Of a stretch of 64,000 nucleotides of DNA, positions 53,270 through 61,241 are shown piece by piece. How positions within the stretch are numbered: position 1 is the first letter of the stretch; every line of letters starts with the position of its first letter. The position numbers and the translations under genes are program-made. Where the stretch lies: contig NZ_LT629705.1 in assembly GCF_900103875.1 (NCBI RefSeq), positions 1,745,001 to 1,809,000 of the forward strand, given 5' to 3'. This DNA comes from Pseudomonas arsenicoxydans. GTDB lineage: Bacteria; Pseudomonadota; Gammaproteobacteria; Pseudomonadales; Pseudomonadaceae. Under the pieces are notes generated by a model. It saw nothing but the letters and a program-made list of their open reading frames with translations. It did no database searches and was not told the origin of the DNA.

Positions 53270-54256
53270 TCACTTTGGCTTTTTCGAGATCCGCAACGAC
53301 TTCGCCTTGGCCTCCACAACCAGGTACATCACCAACGTAATCAGCAGCGGCAAAATAAAGTAAATCGCCCGATACGCCAGCAATCCCGCCACCAGACTCC
53401 CGCGCGAAGCCTCATGTTGCAGCAACGCCACAAACACCGCCTCCAGGACCCCGAGCCCGGCAGGAATGTGCGTGATCACCCCGGCAATCGCGCTGATCAA
53501 CAACACCCCCAGGACTAACGGATAGTCGAGCTTGCTCGGCAGCAGCGTAAAAATTACCGCTGCCATCAACGACCAGTTCAGTGCCCCAAGGGCCAGTTGC
53601 AGCATTGCCATGCGCAGCGACGGCAGATTGATTTCCACCCCGCGTATCGCCCATTCCCGACGCTTGGAAAACCGGCACGCCGCCAGATACCCCGCGCTCA
53701 CCAGCAGCAACAACACGCCCACACCCTGCAACGCGTCGCTGCTCAGCTTCCAGCCAGGAGGCATCCGGACCAGCCCGCTGCTGAACACCGCGCCGGCAAT
53801 CACCATGTAGCCGAACCAGTTCGTCGCCAGGCTCAATCCGAGGATTTTCGCGATGTTGCCTTTGCTCACGCCGAGCCGCGAATACAGCCGATAACGCATG
53901 GCAATGCCGCCGACCCACGCGCTCAGGTTGAGGTTGAAGGCGTAGCTGATGATGCCCACCGGCAGGATCTGCTTCCAGGTCAGGTCCTGGCGGATGTAGG
54001 TGCGGCCGATCAGGTCGAAGCAGGCGTAGACCAGAAAACTCACCAGCGTCAGGCCGGAAGCGATGATCAGTGTTCGCACCTTGAAATCGGCCAGGGTATC
54101 GAACACTTCGTTCCATTCGATGCGCTGGGCAAGCATCGTGAACAGCACAATCAGCGCCAGGAAAAACAGCATGGTCAGCGGTTTTTTCCAGCGGCTCAAA
54201 CGCGATGTCGCTGGCGCGGTGGCGTGGCCGGTCGAGGAGGCTTCAGCGCGGCTCAT
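53270..54256 (-). CDS. ybhN: YbhN-like membrane protein (lysylphosphatidylglycerol synthase TM family)
   Basis: This is a 328-residue inner-membrane protein with about eight membrane segments, from LTMLFFLALIVLFTMLAQRI near residue 27 to LPLLITLVMYLVVEA near 305. It belongs to the family that resembles the membrane part of MprF/LpiA, without the soluble aminoacyl-transfer domain. In E. coli ybhN lies downstream of ybhP and clsB, as here. Its start overlaps the clsB stop by 14 bases. A lipid-transport or lipid-handling role is the family expectation. Confidence 0.88.
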   Translation of the reverse strand: MSRAEASSTGHATAPATSRLSRWKKPLTMLFFLALIVLFTMLAQRIEWNEVFDTLADFKVRTLIIASGLTLVSFLVYACFDLIGRTYIRQDLTWKQILPVGIISYAFNLNLSAWVGGIAMRYRLYSRLGVSKGNIAKILGLSLATNWFGYMVIAGAVFSSGLVRMPPGWKLSSDALQGVGVLLLLVSAGYLAACRFSKRREWAIRGVEINLPSLRMAMLQLALGALNWSLMAAVIFTLLPSKLDYPLVLGVLLISAIAGVITHIPAGLGVLEAVFVALLQHEASRGSLVAGLLAYRAIYFILPLLITLVMYLVVEAKAKSLRISKKPK

Positions 54257-55535
54257 GGTGGTCGCTCCCTGAATGGGTAAACCGCTTCAATCGCGGCTTA
54301 TGCGCTGGCAGCCAACCGGCCCATGCGGGGAAGTGGCGCAAAAAGTGAAACACCAGGAAGCCGACTGTCATGTGCCAGACCCGTCCACGCGGTGCCTTGT
54401 CCGGTGACATGGCTTTGCAATGGTTGTTGCTCAGGATATCGAGGCGTTCGAACAGTTCGCGGTTGAAGGCGCGATCGCGAATGAGCACATTTGCCTCAAG
54501 GTTCATCGACAGACTCAACGGGTCGAGGTTACTGGAACCGACCGTGCTCCAGTCTTCGTCGACCAGCGCGACCTTGCCGTGCAGTGGTCGCTCGCAATAT
54601 TCATGAATCTGCACGCCGGACTTGAGCAGATAGTCGTAGGTCATGCGCGCCGCTATTTTGGCCACCAACAAGTCCGGCTGGCCTTGCAGGATCAGCCGCA
54701 CATCAACACCACGGCGCGCGGCGTTGCGGATCTCGCGCAGCAGGCGAAAACCCGGAAAGAAGTAGGCATTGGCGATCACCACGCGGCGCTGGGCGCTGCG
54801 CAACGCCAGGCGATAAACCTCTTCGATGTCGGTTCGATGGTCACCATTGTCGCGGAACACCAGCCTGACCTGGCCGTCGTGCTCGCTGAACGCCAGTTCC
54901 GAGCGTCGTTGCCTGCGCCGCTGCCACCAGTATTTGGCGCGCCCCGGGCGGCCACTCTGCAGCAGGGCGAAATGATGAATATCGGTCACCGCCGGGCCTT
55001 GCACTTCAACGGAGTAATCCTGCTTGGCCTCGGGGCCGAAGTCGGCCAGGTGGTCGGCGGAAAAGTTGATCCCGCCGATGAACGCAATCGTGCCGTCCAC
55101 CACCACAATCTTGCGGTGCAGGCGGCGGAACCAGTTGGTGCGAATGCCCAGGCGTTTGGGCGCCGGGTCGAATATTTGCAGGTGCACACCGGCCTGGCTC
55201 AACGCCGCCAGGTACTCGGTGCTCAACTCGCCAGAGCCGAAGCCGTCGAGACTGGCAGTGACCCGAACCCCGCGCTGTGCTGCGTCGATCAACACCTCCT
55301 GCAGCTCTTTGCCAACCTTGTCCTCGAACACAATGAAGGTTTCCAGGAGGATTTCGCTCTTGGCCTGGCGCATGGCCTCGAATACCCGAGGGAAATACGC
55401 TTCGCCGTTCTCCAGCAGTTGCACCAGGTTGTTGCCCTGCCAGCCGTATTCAACGTCCACCACGCCGGGTTCACGTACCGCAGGCGTGGTGGGTAAGTGT
55501 TCAACGGTGGCTGGCTCTATTGGCGCGCTGCTCAT
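54243..55535 (-). CDS. clsB: Cardiolipin synthase B-type phospholipase D family protein
   Basis: This is a 430-residue enzyme with two HKD motifs: H140-K142-D147 ([16 protein letters not shown]) and H319-K321-D326 ([18 protein letters not shown]). There is no N-terminal membrane segment, which separates ClsB from ClsA. E. coli ClsB makes cardiolipin and, in an exchange reaction, phosphatidylglycerol. It overlaps ybhP by 4 bases and ybhN by 14 bases, so the three are translated as a unit. Confidence 0.92.
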   Translation of the reverse strand: MSSAPIEPATVEHLPTTPAVREPGVVDVEYGWQGNNLVQLLENGEAYFPRVFEAMRQAKSEILLETFIVFEDKVGKELQEVLIDAAQRGVRVTASLDGFGSGELSTEYLAALSQAGVHLQIFDPAPKRLGIRTNWFRRLHRKIVVVDGTIAFIGGINFSADHLADFGPEAKQDYSVEVQGPAVTDIHHFALLQSGRPGRAKYWWQRRRQRRSELAFSEHDGQVRLVFRDNGDHRTDIEEVYRLALRSAQRRVVIANAYFFPGFRLLREIRNAARRGVDVRLILQGQPDLLVAKIAARMTYDYLLKSGVQIHEYCERPLHGKVALVDEDWSTVGSSNLDPLSLSMNLEANVLIRDRAFNRELFERLDILSNNHCKAMSPDKAPRGRVWHMTVGFLVFHFLRHFPAWAGWLPAHKPRLKRFTHSGSDHHEPR

Positions 55536-56329
55536 AATTCGATCTCCACCGATAGCGGTGCGTGGTCGGAAAGGTGTGACCAGGGGCGCGCTGTCAGGAC
55601 TTGCGGGCGGCTGGCCTTGAGGTTGCGCACATAGATGCGGTCCAGACGTAACGTTGGTAGCCGCGCCGGAAAACTGCGCGCCGGTTTACCGTGGTGCTCG
55701 GCGAAAACCTCTCGCAGCCCACAGGGCTTGAGCAGCGCATCGGCACGCTGGCGCCAATCGTTGAAGTCACCGGCAACCACCACCGGCGCGTCGGCCGGAA
55801 GCTCTTCCAGGCGTTGCTCCAGCAATTTGAGTTGCGCCGTTCGGTGGGCTTCGCGCAGTCCCAGGTGGACGCAAATCGCATGCACCTCAGGCCCGTCGCC
55901 GGGCAGGCGCAATACGCAATGCAGGAGACCACGGTTTTCATGGCCGCTGATGGACACGTCGAGGTTGTCGTGACGCACGATCTGGAATTTCGACAGCAGC
56001 GCATTCCCGTGATCGCCCTCCGGGTAGACCGCGTTGCGGCCATAGGCAAACTGCGGCCACAACGTGTCGGCGAGGAATTCGTACTGCGGCTTTGTCGGCC
56101 AGTTGCTGTAGCGCTGCGGATGATGCTCGTGGGTGCCATGCACTTCCTGCAAAAACACCACATCGGCTGAGACGCTGCGCACCGCTTCGCGCAATTCGGG
56201 CAGGATGAAACGCCGGTTGAGTGCAGTGAAGCCCTTGTGCGTATTGACCGTCAGCACGGTGAATCGGTGCACGGCGGTGAGGATTTCCGGTTGATCATCG
56301 GCGTGGCCCAGCTGCTCGGAAATGTTCAT
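55532..56329 (-). CDS. ybhP: Endonuclease/exonuclease/phosphatase family protein (YbhP-like)
   Basis: This is a 265-residue protein of the DNase I/sphingomyelinase fold. Metal and catalytic positions are visible: Asn29 in TVNTHKG, Glu62 in FLQEVHG, the central [10 protein letters not shown] and the final SHLSDHAPL. Its place before clsB matches E. coli ybhP and suggests a phosphoesterase acting on a lipid head group rather than a nuclease. It overlaps both neighbours by 4 bases. Confidence 0.9.
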   Translation of the reverse strand: MNISEQLGHADDQPEILTAVHRFTVLTVNTHKGFTALNRRFILPELREAVRSVSADVVFLQEVHGTHEHHPQRYSNWPTKPQYEFLADTLWPQFAYGRNAVYPEGDHGNALLSKFQIVRHDNLDVSISGHENRGLLHCVLRLPGDGPEVHAICVHLGLREAHRTAQLKLLEQRLEELPADAPVVVAGDFNDWRQRADALLKPCGLREVFAEHHGKPARSFPARLPTLRLDRIYVRNLKASRPQVLTARPWSHLSDHAPLSVEIEL

Positions 56330-57252
56330 GGCAACACTCCTTCGGCAACTGGTTCGCCGGGGGCGGTGGCGAGGCCTTCGTCGAGGTGGAAATGCTTGAG
56401 CAAGCGCCGCGCATCGAAGGGCGCGCGGACTTTGATGTCGTTGTCGAAATAGCAGAACACTTCCCGGGACTTGCGCGCCTTGGGTTTTTGCTTGGGCGCG
56501 ATCAGCTGCGGATCCGCCGGTTGCTGACCGTGGTTCCAGGCATCGATCCGCTCACCCCAGCGCTCAAGCGCCTCAGGGGTGTAGCCACTAGCGTAGAGCT
56601 CCTCGGCCCCGTGCAGGCGCAGGTAAACGAAATCACTGGTGAGGTCTTCGCGGTACGGCCATTTACCGGCGGTGTCGGCGATGACCAAGGCAACGTTGTA
56701 GCGCTTGAGCAGGCGCACGAACGCCGGATCGACAAAGGTCTCGTTCCTGATTTCAACGGCGTGGCGCAACGGCTTTTTCTTGTAAGCCTTGATGCTGGCG
56801 TGACCGTGCAGGTGCGAATCGTGCTGGCGGGCGAGGGCGGCAGCCTGTTGCGTGTCCTGAGGCAATTGCTTGAGGAAGCTTTCGAACAGGTCTTCGTCGA
56901 ATTTGAAATTGGGCGGAAACTGCCAAAGGATCGGGCCGAGTTTTTCTTTTAGCTCCAGGATCCCGGAAGCAAAGAAATTCGCCAGCGGCTTATGAATGTC
57001 GCGCAGACGTTTGATGTGGGTGATGAAGCGTGGGGCTTTGACGCTGAAGACGAAGTCGGCCGGGGTTTCGGCGTACCACTGGGTATAACGTTCTGGCCGT
57101 TGCAGGGCGTAAAACGATCCATTGATTTCAATGCTGTTGACCGCCCGTGACGCAAATTGCAATTCACGCTTCTGGGTCAGTCCCTTTGGGTAGAAACCTC
57201 CTCGCCAAGGTGTGTAGCGCCAGCCTGAAATACCGATATGAATCGCCGCCAT
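56326..57252 (-). CDS. DUF72 family protein (YecE-like)
   Basis: This is a 308-residue protein with the DUF72 opening [18 protein letters not shown] and the inner [20 protein letters not shown]. The fold is a TIM-barrel-like domain of unknown function. The ATG at 57252 has GGAGG about 8 bases upstream; the frame runs on upstream through a REP pair, which argues against a longer protein. It is the first gene of the DUF72-ybhP-clsB-ybhN unit, with a 4-base overlap to ybhP. Confidence 0.88.
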   Translation of the reverse strand: MAAIHIGISGWRYTPWRGGFYPKGLTQKRELQFASRAVNSIEINGSFYALQRPERYTQWYAETPADFVFSVKAPRFITHIKRLRDIHKPLANFFASGILELKEKLGPILWQFPPNFKFDEDLFESFLKQLPQDTQQAAALARQHDSHLHGHASIKAYKKKPLRHAVEIRNETFVDPAFVRLLKRYNVALVIADTAGKWPYREDLTSDFVYLRLHGAEELYASGYTPEALERWGERIDAWNHGQQPADPQLIAPKQKPKARKSREVFCYFDNDIKVRAPFDARRLLKHFHLDEGLATAPGEPVAEGVLP

Positions 57253-57370
57253 GTCGCCTCCGTCTAATGGTCTTTGGCCTGCCCCTCTGTCTTTTGATGA
57301 CTTCGGGGAAGTCGAGAAAGTTTCGACGGGTTTACGGATGGCTTGTGCTTTGCCGAACACCACAATCAAC

Positions 57371-57460
57371 TGTGGGAGCGGGCTTGCCCGCGAAAGCGGT
57401 GTGTCATTCAGCCTTGATGTCGGCTGATAGACCGTATTCGCGGGCAAGCCCGCTCCCACA
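57371..57460. repeat. REPIN: inverted pair of REP elements
   Basis: Two elements of about 29 bases, one beginning TGTGGGAGCGGGCTTGCCCG at 57371 and its complement ending at 57460, face each other around about 32 bases. It lies between the MFS gene stop and the DUF72 gene start, both on the - strand, and belongs to the same family as the pairs at 53165 and 61144. Confidence 0.88.
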
Positions 57461-57465
57461 AGGGT

Positions 57466-58677
57466 TTAGTGGCCGGCGACAACGCGGGTTGAGCCTTCAA
57501 CCGGCTCGGCGTACACCGGACCGAGACGATCCAGGCGACCACTCCAGGCCGTCAGCGCCAGCGCCACCAACACCACAAGGCCACCAATCCACGCCGTGTG
57601 AATCAGGCCCATGTGAGCCACGATCAGACCACCGCCCCACGCGCCACCGGCAATGCCGAGGTTGAAGGCCGCGATGTTCAGCCCCGAAGCCACGTCGACC
57701 GCGTGCGGGGTGTGATGCTCGGCCTGGCGCACCACATACACTTGCAGCCCCGGCACGTTACCGAACGCGACTGCGCCCCAGACCAGCACCGTGGCCAGCG
57801 CCAGCCAGGGATTGCCAGCGGTAAAGGTCAGCACGAACAACACAGCCGCCAGCAAGGCGAAGATGATTTTCAGTGCGCTGATCGGACCGCGTTTGTCCGC
57901 CAGTTTGCCGCCCCAGATATTGCCCACCGCCACCGAAACGCCGTAGACCAGTAACACCAGGCTGACGGTGCTGGCGCTGAAACCGGAAATGTCCTGAAGA
58001 ATCGGCGCCAGGAACGTGAAGGCAATGAAGGAGCCGCCGTAACCGATTGCGGTCATGGCGTACACCAGCAGCAGGCGCGGTTGCTTGAGCACCTGCAATT
58101 GCTGCAACAGCGAAGCGGGTTTGCTGTGGGCGATGTTTTTCGGCACATAGAGCAGGCTACCGATAAAGGCGATCACACCCAGCGCGGACACGGCGAGGAA
58201 CGTTTCACGCCAGCCGAAATGCTGTCCGATGAAGGTCCCCAGCGGCACGCCAGTGACCAGCGCCACCGTCAGGCCGGTGAACATGATGGCGATCGCGCTG
58301 GCGGCTTTTTCCTTCGGCACCAGGCTGGTGGCGATGGTCGAGCCAATCGAGAAAAACACCCCATGGGCCAGGCCGGTGACGATCCGCGCAATGATCAACG
58401 ATTCATAGCTCGGCGCTTTCCACGCCAGCAGGTTACCAAGGGTGAACAACACCATCAGCGACAACAGCAGCAATTTGCGCGGCACTTTGCCGGTGAGGGC
58501 GGTCAGCACCGGGGCGCCGACGGCAACGCCCAGGGCGTAAAGGCTGACCAGCAGGCCGGCGGACGGCAGGCTGACGCCGAGGTCGGCGCCAATGGTGGGT
58601 AACAGGCCAACGATGACGAACTCGGTCGTCCCGATGGCGAAGGCGCTGAGGGTCAGCGCGAGCAAGGCAATGGGCAT
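57466..58677 (-). CDS. MFS transporter, AraJ/YdhP type
   Basis: This is a 403-residue transporter with twelve membrane segments. The first segment, MPIALLALTLSAFAIGTTEF, and the following VIVGLLPTIGADLGVSLPSA are typical of the AraJ/YdhP sugar-efflux-like group of the DHA1 family. Motif A appears as TGKVPRKLLLL. The ATG at 58677 is preferred; in-frame codons upstream cross a REPIN. The substrate is unknown. It could share a transcript with nothing upstream, since the next gene is divergent. Confidence 0.9.
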   Translation of the reverse strand: MPIALLALTLSAFAIGTTEFVIVGLLPTIGADLGVSLPSAGLLVSLYALGVAVGAPVLTALTGKVPRKLLLLSLMVLFTLGNLLAWKAPSYESLIIARIVTGLAHGVFFSIGSTIATSLVPKEKAASAIAIMFTGLTVALVTGVPLGTFIGQHFGWRETFLAVSALGVIAFIGSLLYVPKNIAHSKPASLLQQLQVLKQPRLLLVYAMTAIGYGGSFIAFTFLAPILQDISGFSASTVSLVLLVYGVSVAVGNIWGGKLADKRGPISALKIIFALLAAVLFVLTFTAGNPWLALATVLVWGAVAFGNVPGLQVYVVRQAEHHTPHAVDVASGLNIAAFNLGIAGGAWGGGLIVAHMGLIHTAWIGGLVVLVALALTAWSGRLDRLGPVYAEPVEGSTRVVAGH

Positions 58678-58797
58678 GACTGCAACTCCGGTGGGTTTGA
58701 TTGATGGAGCGCAGTGTCGGGGTTTGGGTTGTGCGGAAAAATACAGGGGCGGGCATTTGATATTTGCCTTGTGCGCAAAGATCGTCCCGCTGGCAAT

Positions 58798-58904
58798 GAT
58801 CGTTCCCACGCTCCGCGTGGGAATGCCTCACCGGACGCTCTGCGTCCGCTCTTGGGGCGCAGAGCGTCCCTGGCTGCATTCCCACGCGGAGCGTGGGAAC
58901 GATC
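58798..58904. repeat. Nested REPIN of a second sequence family
   Basis: Perfect 29-base inverted arms (58798-58826 and 58876-58904, core GTTCCCACGCTCCGCGTGGG) enclose a second perfect inverted repeat, GGACGCTCTGCG (58833-58844) and CGCAGAGCGTCC (58858-58869). The whole 107-base unit can fold into one long stem. It fills the divergent gap between the MFS gene and the MscS gene, with no other feature that I can support in the rest of that 328-base gap. Confidence 0.88.
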
Positions 58905-59005
58905 GGGCTGGGGTGCATGCTGACTGTTATCTCGCGGGCAAAACCGAACTTGCCCGGCATTTCCCGATCAGTTCCTTACAGACCCTTTCGAAGGAGCTCC
59001 CCGTT

Positions 59006-61123
59006 TTGCTCAAGTTCAAGACCGCAATACTACTGGGGGCGTTGCTGTTCCTTGGCAGCAACGAGCTGGAAGCCGTGACGCTGCCGGGTGTTCCCGCCAC
59101 CGCTGCGGCGGAGGAACCGGCAACGCCTGAGCCGTTGGTCCAAGGCGGCCTGCTCGGAGCCATCAGCTCCAGCATCGACGATGTCCAGGAAAAGCTCGAT
59201 CTCAACGAAAACCTCGTCGATGCCTGGCGCCTGCGGGCTGACCGAGCCGCCGACGAAGTCGACAAACTGGTCAATCGACCCTCGAGCCGTTCTGGCTGGA
59301 GCGTGATCGGCGACTTCATGATGTTGTCCGGGGTCTGGCTCGGCAGTTTTGCCTTGCTCACCGTGCTCGGTGCGATCCTGGCCAAGCGGTTGAACCAGGG
59401 CCGTTGGTTGCGTACTCGCCAACGCAGCCAGGACCTGCTCAATTATGTGATGCCTTACACGCTACCGGCCGTGATCTGTCTGCCGTTGACCCTCTACGTC
59501 AGTCATTTCCTGCCCGCCTCGGTGGGCCGTGCGCTGGCGTTGTGTTTCGCCTACGCCACCAGCAGCGGTATTTTTTCGACCTCGGTGTTGCTGTGCGTGA
59601 TCGTCATGTTCAACACCGGGCACAAACGCACGGCGGTGCGGATTATCCGCGATTTCTGCCCCAAACCGTTGTTCCTGATCGGCTTCCTCGCGGCGCTCAG
59701 CGATGCGTTGACCAGCCCGCAAATCGCCCGCCAACTGGGCGGCAACATCACCAGCAGCGCTGCCGTGCTCAGCGGTTTTTTCGTCTCGATCATCTTCGGA
59801 TTATTGGTGATTCGTCTAAGGCGTCCGGTGGCGCATCTGATCCGTAACCGGCCGCTGGCCCAACGCCTTAAACAGCCGTCGCTGCAAGAGTCCCTGCGGA
59901 TCTTTTCCGGGCTCTGGTACTGGCCGATCCTGCTGATGGTCATTGTCTCGGCGATCAACCTGATCGGCGTTGGCGATGACAATCAGAAGGCACTGCGCTG
60001 TGCACTGTTCACTACCATTCTGCTGATCGCCACGGTGTTTCTCAGCACGATTTTCCAGCACATGTTCAAGTCGCGTCAGGTCGAAGCGATCCAGCACAGC
60101 AGCGCTTACAAGGAACGCTTCCTCAGTTTGCTGCACGCGTTGCTGCGGATCGTCATGGCCGTGGCCTTCATCGAAATCCTCGGGCGAATCTGGGGCGTGT
60201 CGCTGTTCAAGTTCGCCGAGCAAAACTCGGTGGGCCGAGCGATCAGTGATTCATTGAGCAGCATGGGTCTGATCTTTCTTGTGACCTGGTTGCTGTGGGT
60301 GGTACTCGACACGGCGATTCAGGAAGCGCTGAAACCGCCAGTCAATAAACGCACGACGCAACCGAGTACGCGAGTCAAAACCATCCTGCCGCTGCTGCGC
60401 AACGCGATCAAAATCATCCTGGTGGTGATCTGCGCGATCACCACCATGGCTAACCTTGGGATCAACGTCGCGCCACTGCTGGCTGGTGCCGGGGTCGTTG
60501 GCCTGGCCATCGGTTTCGGCTCGCAGCAATTGGTGCAGGACGTGATCACCGGGCTGTTCATCATCATTGAAGACACCCTGTCGATTGGCGACTGGGTCGT
60601 GCTCGACTCCGGCCACGCCGGCACGGTTGAAGGCCTGACCATTCGCACCTTGCGCCTGCGTGACGGCAAGGGCTTTGTGCACTCGGTGCCGTTCGGGCAG
60701 ATCAAGGCCGTGACCAACCAATCGCGTCAGTTCGCGTATGCGTTTTTCTCGGTACAGTTCACCTATGACACTGACGTCGACAAGGCCATCGAGTTGATCC
60801 GCGAGGCGGGGGATTCGATCCGTGATGACGCCTTTCTCAAGTACAACCTGCAAGGGCCGCTCGATGTCTTCGGCGTCGACAAGATGGACCTCAACGGCGT
60901 GGTGCTGACCGCGCAGTTCCGCACGGTGTCGGGTGGGCAATATGCAGTGAGCCGGGCGTTCAACCAGCGTTTGAAAAAGCTTGTGGATAACAGCCCGTGG
61001 GTGCATTTCGCGCAGACTTATCCACAGCAGGTTTTGATGCCACAGCGTGTGATGGAAGAAGAGGGTGGGCCTGTTGCGGAGAATTCGCCGGTGTTGTTGC
61101 CGGATCAGCCGCGTACCCAATAG
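59006..61123 (+). CDS. Large MscS-family mechanosensitive channel
   Basis: This is a 705-residue protein read from a TTG at 59006, with AAGGAG 9 bases upstream; no ATG or GTG lies near. It begins with a signal peptide (MLKFKTAILLGALLFLGSNE, likely cut after LEA), then a periplasmic segment (residues about 24-105), several membrane segments (105-470) and the MscS core at about 470-660. The gating helix GLAIGFGSQQLVQDVITGLF and the beta domain IEDTLSIGDWVVLDSGHAGT are clear. The length resembles E. coli YbiO rather than MscS itself. Such channels release solutes on osmotic downshock. Confidence 0.9.
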   Translation: MLKFKTAILLGALLFLGSNELEAVTLPGVPATAAAEEPATPEPLVQGGLLGAISSSIDDVQEKLDLNENLVDAWRLRADRAADEVDKLVNRPSSRSGWSVIGDFMMLSGVWLGSFALLTVLGAILAKRLNQGRWLRTRQRSQDLLNYVMPYTLPAVICLPLTLYVSHFLPASVGRALALCFAYATSSGIFSTSVLLCVIVMFNTGHKRTAVRIIRDFCPKPLFLIGFLAALSDALTSPQIARQLGGNITSSAAVLSGFFVSIIFGLLVIRLRRPVAHLIRNRPLAQRLKQPSLQESLRIFSGLWYWPILLMVIVSAINLIGVGDDNQKALRCALFTTILLIATVFLSTIFQHMFKSRQVEAIQHSSAYKERFLSLLHALLRIVMAVAFIEILGRIWGVSLFKFAEQNSVGRAISDSLSSMGLIFLVTWLLWVVLDTAIQEALKPPVNKRTTQPSTRVKTILPLLRNAIKIILVVICAITTMANLGINVAPLLAGAGVVGLAIGFGSQQLVQDVITGLFIIIEDTLSIGDWVVLDSGHAGTVEGLTIRTLRLRDGKGFVHSVPFGQIKAVTNQSRQFAYAFFSVQFTYDTDVDKAIELIREAGDSIRDDAFLKYNLQGPLDVFGVDKMDLNGVVLTAQFRTVSGGQYAVSRAFNQRLKKLVDNSPWVHFAQTYPQQVLMPQRVMEEEGGPVAENSPVLLPDQPRTQ

Positions 61124-61143
61124 TTCTGCGTTGTTGCTTGCGG

Positions 61144-61226
61144 CCTCATCGCGGGCAAGCCCGCTCCCACATTGGATTTGTGTGCGCCGCAGATCCCGTG
61201 TGGGAGCGGGCTTGCCCGCGATGAGG
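61144..61226. repeat. REPIN: perfect inverted pair of REP elements
   Basis: The 28-base elements at 61144-61171 and 61199-61226 are perfect reverse complements around 27 bases, with core GCGGGCAAGCCCGCTCCCAC. The pair lies between the convergent mscS-type and lhr genes and may act as a bidirectional transcription end, as no T-run terminator is seen there. Confidence 0.92.
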
Positions 61227-61241
61227 CCCGTCCAGACAACC

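Noticed and set aside
57253..57459. N-terminal extension of the DUF72 protein through the REP pair
   Set aside because: The extension is translated from repeat DNA, while the internal ATG at 57252 has a strong GGAGG and starts at the conserved domain.
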